Origin: Hypsibius dujardini
Lineage: Eukaryota; Tardigrada; Eutardigrada; Parachela; Hypsibiidae
Direction of reading: 5' to 3'
Length of the DNA stretch: 27,094 nt
Assembly: GCA_001579985.1 (NCBI GenBank)
Contig: LRSR01010478.1
Span: 1-27,094 of the forward strand
The notes below the pieces were generated by a model. It was not told the origin of the DNA. It did not search any database and worked only from the letters and a program-made list of their open reading frames with translations. Position 1 is the stretch's first letter; each line of letters starts with the position of its first letter. This document shows positions 19,611 through 27,094 of this stretch, piece after piece. The translations under genes and the position numbers were made by a program.

Positions 19611-21077
19611 GTGAGGTCCTGCTTCCCTGTCTAACACCATGCGATGACCTCATCTGCAGGTTTATCACAAACACATTTTGTAGTGTAAATTATCATGTAA
19701 ATCGTTAGAAAAGCTTTATCAATAAGCGTAACTGTTTAACAAGAGCGTCGTAGACAAGCAGCATACTGCCTCTCATATACTTTTGCTGCCAAAGTGTATG
19801 AGTATAGCAAAGTATACTAGCAATCTGTGCGATCGATAGAAAGACCGAGCATTTCAGTCAATTTTTTTGCGAAAACTGAAATGATGCCTTTAGTTCAGGT
19901 ACGAACAAATTTTATCGTTTATTGAGAGCCAGTCCATAAAGCTTTCAGACGTTCATCTTCGGCAACGCTCGAGCGTGATATACACTGTAGTTTGAAAGGT
20001 AGGGCGCCCTAGACTCACTGGCCAATCATAAATTTTACCGAACTACCCGCCAACTAGGCCGTGTGTTTGGAACATAAACAAAAAAACCGCTCATTGTAAG
20101 TTATCATGACATAGTTTCGCTAGACAAAGCACGTTCTATTGGTTCTTGAGATGTAGCAGGACATTTTGAGAAGAAAAAGATCCCGCGCAAAAGTGTGCAA
20201 ACACTTTCTACACATTAACATCGTTTTAGCTCCGCCCCCACAGCATTTTGAGTTTCATCGAGCAACCATTTTATGAGTTATCTTTTAAGGGTTACTTTGT
20301 TTGCCACACTGCCTCTAGAATCACTTGATAGGAAGGCAGAATTTCAAAGGAATTACTAACACAATCAACTAATCAACCAATCAACCAATCAATCCACTCA
20401 ACCCGTGGTAAAAAGCAAAATCGACCATTTTAGTCAGCGACTTCTCGTGTGAGATTTCGAATTTTCTTTTATTTTAAACTTAATTCAGGCTTCAGGTGTG
20501 ACGTTTTTGTCATCTGTGAGATTAGCGTCAGTTGCGCTCAGTTTGCGTGGCCACCGTTTGAAAACTGCTCAATGTTCGTGGTGGACCCTGTATGTTCACT
20601 TTGAGACTGCCACAGCTTGCGCTGTACGTGCACTCTGACCTCTTTACCAGCACAAGCAACCGTCGCATATACCTTGATTTTCAGATATGTAATTAATTAT
20701 ACCTTCTCGGAAGGTGCGGCATAGCTAATTTATTAACTTCAGGTCTCACCGTGTACATTTTCAATTAGAGATAAAATATTAGCCACATAAGCTTGAGCAC
20801 GCGCAGTAGCCCGTACAGGACATGGCGAGTTAATATGTCTGCAGACAATTATAATAGTGTTATGTCAGTACAGTAGTACCGTATTACAGTAGTACGATAA
20901 TAGTACGATAATAATACTAACATGGTTTTTCCGATCCTCCACGCATATTAACATTAAAGCAGAGATTCATCACGCTCTTGAGTCGAGTTAAAAAAAATGC
21001 ACTTGCAAATTCCTCAAGAGAATTTGACTTCCCAATTTTGCAGTCGTCCCGTTAAGTCCGCTGTGTATTGTACTGTA
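19611..21077 (+). other. ACE-B intron 1, main part
   Basis: Colinear with copy A to about 19727, then about 300 bp (19730-20036) without a counterpart, then the inverted segment (20037-20548). From about 20610 it is colinear again with copy A from 9985. A TAGTA-rich stretch lies at about 20845-20925. There is no coding content. Confidence 0.7.
20037..20548. other. Inverted segment of ACE-B intron 1
   Basis: Reverse complement of copy A 8318-9008 without its MITE. The local order of blocks is fully reversed, which excludes chance similarity. Which copy has the ancestral orientation cannot be told here. Confidence 0.85.
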
Positions 21078-21380
21078 GAGTCTCGACCACTTGGTGCTAG
21101 TTCTTAATGACCCCCATATACAAACATGGCCACAATTTTGGGTGGCAGATTTCAAGCCAAAAGGGTAGTTCGAGTTCGAGCCGAATTAAGTCACCGCGAG
21201 CATTAAATCAGAGAAAGCAGTGGCAAGCTCTAGCTAAGAGTGGCTCAAACTCAGACCACCCTGATGGCTCCAACTCTGCCACCCAAAATTGTGGCCATGT
21301 GTGTATTATGACTGCAGCACAGTGTGTGCAGGCATAATATACGTGTGGGTCTAAAAATTGGCACCAAGTTGTCGAGACTC
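21078..21380. mobile_element. 303-bp TA-flanked MITE (GAGTCTCGACCACTTGG)
   Basis: The ends GAGTCTCGACCACTTGGTGC and GCACCAAGTTGTCGAGACTC are inverted copies with one mismatch, flanked by TA (21076-21077, 21381-21382). Inner inverted words GGCCACAATTTTGGGTGGCA and TGCCACCCAAAATTGTGGCC give a second hairpin. It lies in copy B intron 1. A related relic lies at about 9925-9985 in copy A. Confidence 0.85.
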
Positions 21381-21390
21381 TACATGTATA

Positions 21391-21642
21391 GTTTAACTCA
21401 ACTCGATTTCGCGTGTTTCAGATCGAGTCATCCCAAGCTTCCAAGGGTCTCGGAAATGGGCAAAAGGGGCGGGGCAGGGGTAATAATGAAACAATCAACC
21501 AGTCAACCAGCGGAGCTCCACACCTGCCCCGCCTCTTTTGCTCATTTTCGGGACCCTGTGTTAAACTGAATTCTGTCGCTTACTGAAGAATAGTTAACTC
21601 AACTCGATTTCGCGTGTTTCAGATCGAGTCATCCCAAGCTTC
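21391..21642 (+). repeat. 52-bp direct duplication of the intron 1/exon 2 junction
   Basis: The last 30 bp of intron 1 and first 20 bp of exon 2 (TTAACTCAACTCGATTTCGC, then GTGTTTCAG and ATCGAGTCATCCCAAGCTTC) occur at about 21391-21442 and again at 21592-21642. They are separated by a truncated MITE. The upstream copy supplies a complete decoy 3' splice site at 21420-21421. Copy A has only one such junction. Confidence 0.92.
21443..21585. mobile_element. MITE of the GGGTCCCGG family, copy d, left end missing
   Basis: Starts abruptly at AAGGGTCTCGGAAATGGGC, so the outermost part of the left arm is absent. The right arm is complete to CTGTCGCTTACTG. It sits between the two copies of the splice-junction duplication, and TA is missing at both sides. 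This suggests repair-associated, not simple, insertion. Confidence 0.75.
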
Positions 21643-22157
21643 TGCCAATCTGACTAGATTGGTCGCGAAGATAGCAGCCAAGTTTGACCTTTCTAAAAGC
21701 GAAGACACCCAGATGAAAAAGGCTCAGAGGGAGGGGAAGGAATTGGGCGACGCCTCGCTGGACCCGGCAGAATTGACGGAGCTCGTCACGATCGTCAACG
21801 GCATGGAATCGGTCTATTCGACCGCCACGATCTGCTTCGATCCCAATGCCGACGCCAACGAGGTGTCCCTGGAGGACCCGACAAATTGTGAAGAGTCGAA
21901 GAAACTGCCCCTCGACCCGGGTCAGTGCCAATTGGCTAAGCGAACCTCATCGAAGAATGCGTGCAAGGGAGTTGGTTTGTCTCTTACAGACTTAATCAAT
22001 TTCATGAAGAACTCTACGTGGGACGCGAAAAAGCGTCAATACGTTTGGAAAGCCTGGAGAGATGTGAGTGGCAAGAAGGTTCGCAAGGACTACATCCGCT
22101 ACATCCAACTCAAAAATAAAGCCGCCAAATTAACCGGTACGAGGAATCTTGCCCTTG

Positions 22158-22592
22158 TTTTTAATGCCTGTGTCCAAGTTGAAGCCACCCTTTAAGCTTT
22201 GGCCCAAAAAAACAGGGAGGTCCGAATTCGAGCCAATTGCAGCTACCGCGTGCGGTTGCTTTCGAACTATTGATTGATTATTGATTGAACTCCCCCAACC
22301 ATCGGAGAACAGAACGAAGTAAACTCAGAAAAAAACATATTAATATACAAAATCTAACTTTGGTCGGTGTTACAGGTCCTGGCTTACTAGGCTGGGATAT
22401 TTAGAGATTGAAAAACGTCCAAGAAATCAATCAAGAACGTTTGATCACCAAAGGATAAATTTACTCAATCAATTGATCGATCAAAAAGCAGCTGCTCGAA
22501 TTAGCTGGATTGGCTCGAACTCGGACCACCCTACATTGCTGGGCCAAAGCTTAAAGGCTGGCTTTAACTTGGGCACATAGGCATTAAAAGCA
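22158..22592. mobile_element. Large palindromic element in ACE-B intron 3
   Basis: Counterpart of 11578-12010. The outer arms TTAATGCCTGTGTCCAAGTT and, inverted, AACTTGGGCACATAGGCATT are better matched here than in copy A. The arms run inward through AAGCTTTGGCCC and GTCCGAATTCGAGCCAATTG. No transposase is present. Confidence 0.62.
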
Positions 22593-23229
22593 AATGTGTA
22601 GTGTAGTGTACAGGTAAGAACATATATGACTACATGCGGTTGTTCTCGATCCATTTTTAAAGGGTACAACGACAATGGGCAGTACTGGCGCAGCGAATAC
22701 ACCGACGAGAACGCCGGCTATACGGACAGCGACTTCCTAAAAAATCTCAACGATATTTGGCTACAAATTAAGCCGATCTACGGCGAATTGCACGCCTACG
22801 TCCGGCGGAAGTTGATCAACAGATTGCCGCTTGAACACTTATCCCCCACTGGGCCCATCCCTGCGCATCTTATCGGTATAGAGCACTGCACTGATGTCTT
22901 TTTTTATAGAACGACAAGTTGAAGCTGTTTTCTGGTCCCTCTCATTGTCAGGTGATATGTTTTCGCAAGAATGGACGAACATGTTGAACTTCACGCAGCT
23001 GTTCCCGGCTAAGCCGTTGCTGGACGTGACGGATGAGATGAAAAGGCAAAATTACACCGTCGACAAGATGTTCCATCTGTCAGAGCAGTTTCAAATTGAG
23101 CTGGGCTTGAAACCAATGCCGGAGATCTTTTGGGAAAAGTCGCTGTTTGTCAAGCCGAAGGACGGTCGCGAGGTTGTATGCCATGCGTCGGCCTGGGATT
23201 TCTACCGTACCGGCGATGTGAGGTTCGTA

Positions 23230-24547
23230 CGAGGGGCATACTGAAAGTAATGTCACCCCATTTTTTTAAATAAGATGAAGGATTAACAATATTTTGAACA
23301 CATCAAAAAGTAGAGGGACGACGGCTGATTTGTATTTTAAAAAAATGTATCAGTGCGAGAAAGAGGGAAGAGAAGCATGGCAAGCGGACGCAGGCTACTT
23401 TCGACAGCTGACACACGCAATCAGCTGTTGCATAAGTAAACGCATTTTCGGTTCTACTCGACCATCTTCTTCAAGGGTTTTAATAGTCTTCCATACAAGA
23501 AATCTATTGTCCGCTTGCACCAAACATTTGAGGGAGACAATGGCCTATCCAGTGCTATCCTGCAATTAGGGTTATTAAGTGGAAGGGTTGGACAAACATT
23601 CTGGGACTATTCGGTCTGCAAGAGGAGCTCTCGCATCGAGAGAAGCTTCTGAACCGTTTCATGCCGTGGACACTTTCTTCGCCATTCTTTCTCCTTCAAC
23701 TGTTTCACGGATAGGCCACGAGGCGTGCTTTTATTCGTCAGCCAAAAAATTGATTTTACCGCGAAACTGAGGTGTGAACATTTGTTGAGATCGATGAGAA
23801 ACATGGAAGAGAATGAACGACCTGAATTAAGCCATCTTGGTGCGTTTCCCGAAACTTTTTCCCTTCAACTTGGGCAAAAGTAACTCCCAATTATGCGAAA
23901 GCCCTCACAAACATGCTCTTCCAAAAACTGAATGCAGTTTGTTCAACTGTCATTCTGGGTGCGCAGAATCGAATCGCAGTTGGCCCGGGCTTTATCGAGC
24001 AGGAATTTTGGGAGCCCTCATCACCAGACAATTTGAAATTCTAATTTTACCTCTTTCACAAGTTTGCAGTTTGGCAGTTCACAAAAGCCCCACTTCTGCA
24101 ATTCTGTTTTCTGTTAGATCTAGGAAAGTAGATCTTCAAAGCAAGGAGTATGGGGCAGAGGGATTTCACTTTCAACCCGTAAATTTAATGGACAAAAAAA
24201 GTTTCCCTGTGCCTCACGGAGTTCAGATTAGATCTGTGTGACAACTGTTATTTTCAAAATTTTATTTTTTGTACTTTTTGAAGGATTGCGGATCCTTGAT
24301 TTTTTTAGTTGGTTCTAATTTGATGCCAGTGCGAAATCAAATGATTAAGAGGGGGAAAAAGTGGCCGTCAGAATGCAGACAGCTCTCCGCTGTGCGCCTA
24401 ACAAAAGATTATTTTTTATTTTTTGCGACATAGTTTCCCTTGATTCAAAATTTTTCCATAAGTCATCTAAGGTTGAGTTAATAGGAATTAGAAGCTAGTT
24501 GGTTTGAATAATTGATAGACTCTTCACAAAAAATAGGGTGCCCCTCG
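23230..24547. mobile_element. Mariner-like element, 1318 bp, degenerate
   Basis: The ends are CGAGGGGCATACTGAAAGTA and, in complement, CGAGGGGCACCCTATTTTTT. Alignment implies the right terminal repeat lost about 17 bp internally. Length is typical of mariner (about 1.3 kb). It follows TA (23228-23229) and is followed by TG, a one-base decay of the duplicated TA. The empty site is in copy A at 12891-12892. No intact transposase exists. A minus-strand piece near 23445-23510 (VWKTIKTLEEDGRVEPK) resembles the helix-turn-helix of Tc1/mariner enzymes but is at the wrong end for that orientation, so the interior may be rearranged or the likeness fortuitous. Confidence 0.82.
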
Positions 24548-24677
24548 TGTACTTACGCGCGCAGATTGATCTCCTGTACTGTTAAGCATTACCCTGTGTT
24601 TCTGGATAAGATCTGCTGATAATCTATCGGAACTCCCACTAATTCCGATATTCCCAATAAACCCGATAAATAAACAG

Positions 24678-24897
24678 GTTTAGCGGAGCGGGTGCGTTGT
24701 AGCGGGTTTAGCGGAGCGGGTGCGTTGTAGCGGGTTTAGCGGAGCGGGTGCGTTGTAGCGGGTTTAGCGGAGCGGCTGTGTTGTAGCGGGTTTAGCGGAG
24801 CGGGTGCGTTATAGCGAGTTTAGTAGAGCGGGTGCGTTGTAGCGGGTTTAGAGGAGCGGGTGCGTTGTAGCGGGTTTAGTAGAGCGGTAGCGTATCG
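24678..24897. repeat. 28-bp minisatellite, seven full copies plus a partial
   Basis: The unit starts GTTTAGCGGAGCGGGTGCGT and continues TGTAGCGG. It repeats every 28 bp from 24678 with few substitutions. Copy A has essentially one unit at about 12960-12987. It lies in ACE-B intron 5. Confidence 0.93.
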
Positions 24898-25424
24898 GCG
24901 TTTTACCGGACAGGAAATATCGGGATTTTTGAACACTTTATTGAATTATATTTAATTCGTTGAGCAAAATTTGAATGTACCAGTAAATAAAACCCTAACC
25001 ATTAATAGAACTGACTTGAAATGCAATAAACAATCTCGAATGTTTTAGATTTTCAATAAAATGAAAATATTTGTCATTACCGCGAAAGACTGTAAAAGTA
25101 AAAGACCGTTCTTGGCTATCTTGAATAAGATTGAAATATACCTAGTTTAACAACAACTGTCGTTTAAGTTTTCTTTCGGGTTTTGCTTTGCTGCATAAAA
25201 AAATCAGAAAAAAAGGTTTACTTCTAGAAAGCTTTCGGATAATACATTTATCGGATTTACTGAAAGTCAGCGTATCGGGAAATTTGAGTCCTAACAGTCG
25301 CGTAGCGGTTGCGGAGCGGACCATTAGGTTAGCGTATCAGTAGCGTAGCGGACGCTACAAATCTATATCGGCACATCTCTGGACCTTCCTGCCGACTGTC
25401 TTTCAGCTGATTCCTTCTTTTCAG
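24898..25424 (+). other. Remainder of ACE-B intron 5
   Basis: AT-rich sequence colinear with copy A 13050-13150 and 14095-14400, followed by a short version (about 25297-25360) of the minisatellite that is expanded in copy A. It ends in the exon 6 acceptor TTTTCAG. No coding content is seen. Confidence 0.7.
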
Positions 25425-26065
25425 GATTAAAATGTGCACGGAAGTCAATATGGACGACTTAATCACCATTCATCACGAAATGGGTCACATCCAGGTTCGC
25501 GACGCGGTGTCCTGGGTTCCTGGGTTCCTCGCACATCCATTCATGTTGCTTTTGGTGGTATTTCAGTACTTTCTGCAATATGCAGATCAGCTATTGGTTT
25601 TCCGAGACGGGGCGAACTCTGGTTTTCACGAAGCTGGTACGCAAGACCATCGGTTGAGAATTCAAGTGCTAGATCACATCCATTTACATTCAATCTCATC
25701 GCAAAAACGGTTTCTGCCTTGATTTTGAAGTCGGGGATACTCTGGCCTTGAGCGTCAAGACACCGAAACATTTGTCCTGGTTGGGACTTTTGAAGAACAA
25801 CAACGATGATTGAGGTGCGTGCAGTACGCGCTTAAATAGTGCCCATTGTCCAGCTGAATTCGATCGCTTGCCATACAATTAATTTTAAGAAATAATATTC
25901 CAGAAAGTGATCTGAACTACATGTTCAGCACTGCGTTGGAGAAAATTGCCTTCCTCCCATTCGCCTACATCATGGATCGCTATCGATATGACGTATTTTC
26001 CGGTAAAATCGGAACTAACGAACTGAATTCCGGATGGTGGAATTACGTGTAAGTAAACGCTCATA

Positions 26066-26235
26066 CAATAAGCGACTGAATTTAATCTAATGAAGGGTCC
26101 CGGAAATGGGCAAAAAGGGGCGTAGCAGGGGTAATACTTGAACAATCAACCAATCAACCAGCGGAATTCCACCCCTGCCCCACCCCTTTAGCCCATTTCC
26201 GGGACCCTCCGTTAAATCAATTCTATCACTTTTTG
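26066..26235. mobile_element. MITE of the GGGTCCCGGAAATGG family, copy e
   Basis: A complete 170-bp member in ACE-B intron 9, flanked by TA (26064-26065, 26236-26237). The left end is CAATAAGCGACTGAATTTAA; the right end reads in complement CAAAAAGTGATAGAATTGAT. The inner arms carry AGGGTCCCGGAAATGGGC and its complement. Copy A has none at this site (16249-16252). Confidence 0.85.
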
Positions 26236-26340
26236 TACGGCCAGTCAGTTTGTAGTGATACTGTAGTGATAAGTAAACAATCAACCAATCAACTGTGTTC
26301 CGATTGCTTTGGAGTCCCCGTGATTGATTGGTTGATTGTT

Positions 26341-26414
26341 CAAGTACTACACCTGCCCCGCCCCTTTTGCCCATTTCCGAGACCCTCCGTTAGATTAAAT
26401 TCTGTCGCTTACTG
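26341..26414. mobile_element. Half copy f of the same MITE family
   Basis: Only the right arm is present (CCTGCCCCGCCCCTTTTGCC through CTGTCGCTTACTG), followed by TA. The host words TACGGC...CAGTCAGTTTG after copy e recur after this half copy. This points to a local duplication or template switch between the two. Confidence 0.7.
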
Positions 26415-27094
26415 TACGGCAACAGTCAGTTTGCCTGATTTACTTATCGATAACCGGTTTGATGCGTACAGACTGGAGTATCAAGGAATAATCCCCGGGG
26501 TGCCACGAACGGAAGATGACTTCGATCCCGGTGCGAAATATCACATTGACGCCGATGTGGAGTACGAATAGCATGAACCATTCTAATTAATAAATAACAT
26601 ATACCGTAAATCAGAAATAATTGTGTGTTGTTACAGATATATGCGGTACTTTATCAGCTTTGTGATCCAATTCCAATTCCACAAAGCGTTGTGTGACGCT
26701 TCCGGACACGCTGGACCGCTGTATCAGTGTGACATTAATCAGTCGAAAAAAGCGGGAGAACTTTTGAGGTGCGTAAAACAAACGCTTGTGGTTTAAGCAA
26801 CGGTTCAATTTCAGCATCTTTTTTTGTCTGTTCCGTCAAGTTCAATGTTGTCGCTGGGATCATCCCAGTCCTGGCCAGTCGCAATGGAAAAAATTACCGG
26901 TTCACGCGTCATGGACGCCGCGCCGCTTTTGGAGTTTTTCCAGCCACTGACGGATTATGTGAAAGCGGAGAATCGAAAGAACGGCGACGTGGCTGGTTGG
27001 TGAAAGAGCAGCGAAGAGTCAATTACTGATCTAGGAAGATGGCCTAACTTGGTTTGCGCTGTAATATAATCACGTTAGTAGTATACCCGTGAAT

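Larger units (their letters stand above)
19329..27003 (+). pseudogene. ACE-type zinc peptidase copy B, in-frame TGA in exon 8
   Basis: Exons: 19329-19610, 21623-21920, 21990-22136, 22663-22875, 22952-23222, 25425-25494, 25567-25636, 25731-25814, 25904-26048, 26472-26561, 26637-26768 and 26841-27003. Each has the same length and phase as in copy A. HEMGH and the third zinc ligand Glu are kept. Codon 478 is TGA (25811-25813) where copy A has CGA (Arg), a CpG-type change one base before the exon 8 donor. Translation would stop before the residues equal to K549, H551, Y558, R560 and Y561, leaving no complete active site. Exons 9-12 are still open and similar to copy A, so the nonsense change is recent, polymorphic, a sequencing error or tolerated. 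Other changes: SQPWP is SQSWP, and exon 4 has PIPAHLI (family consensus) where copy A has PIPGHLI. Intron 5 carries a mariner-like insertion. Confidence 0.85.
18301..27094 (+). repeat. Segmental duplication, unit 2 (open at the right edge)
   Basis: Second copy of the block starting inside NHL exon 6. It carries the NHL relic, the conserved ACE upstream region, all 12 ACE exons and the start of the ACE 3' flank. By comparison with unit 1, roughly 0.9 kb of the unit remains beyond the window. Whether a third unit follows is unknown. Confidence 0.88.

Noticed and set aside
23579-24241. Plus-strand frames inside the mariner-like element as possible transposase or cargo genes.
   Set aside because: The peptides show no DDE or helix-turn-helix signature and are interrupted. 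They look like random frames in degenerate sequence.
24678-24897. 28-bp repeats in ACE-B intron 5 as a possible CRISPR array or telomeric repeat.
   Set aside because: There are no spacers, and the unit is GC-rich with GTTTAGCGG words, not a telomere hexamer. It is an ordinary minisatellite.

Overview
The window is nuclear DNA of an invertebrate animal. Its genes are split into many exons with GT-AG introns, the introns carry microsatellites and short terminal-inverted-repeat (TIR) elements, and both protein families are metazoan: an NHL-repeat protein of the brat/ncl-1 kind and angiotensin-converting enzyme (ACE, peptidase family M2). The phylum cannot be fixed from the sequence. The secreted, single-domain ACE without a membrane anchor suggests a protostome, and this is inference.

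Layout. Positions 1-1647 are upstream sequence with a 343-bp miniature inverted-repeat transposable element (MITE). Positions 1648-6708 hold a 12-exon NHL-repeat gene of about 758 codons on the + strand. Positions 7535-17147 hold a 12-exon ACE gene (copy A, 654 aa) with all catalytic residues and an open reading frame. Positions 18301-18876 are a broken fragment of the NHL gene. Positions 18887-27003 hold a second ACE gene (copy B) with the same 12 exon lengths and phases, but with an in-frame TGA in exon 8.

The main event is a tandem segmental duplication of about 14 kb. Unit 1 runs from exon 6 of the NHL gene (about 4132) to about 18300. Unit 2 starts at 18301 and runs off the window. In unit 2 the NHL part has been destroyed by two large deletions, whereas every ACE exon is kept. 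Because the two units were once identical, each serves as an empty-site control for the other. Insertions in one copy can be placed to the base: a mariner-like element, a 608-bp hAT-like element, a 168-bp hAT-like MITE and several TA-flanked MITEs. Intron 1 also contains a segment of about 0.5-0.7 kb that is inverted between copies, and the two minisatellites of intron 5 have expanded reciprocally.

The two genes have no evident functional link. The NHL protein is probably a cytoplasmic RNA-binding regulator. The ACE copies are predicted secreted zinc dipeptidyl carboxypeptidases. I found no prokaryotic-style operon, CRISPR array, tRNA or rRNA. The most notable content is the duplication and the dense MITE population, which includes at least eleven distinguishable TIR families.
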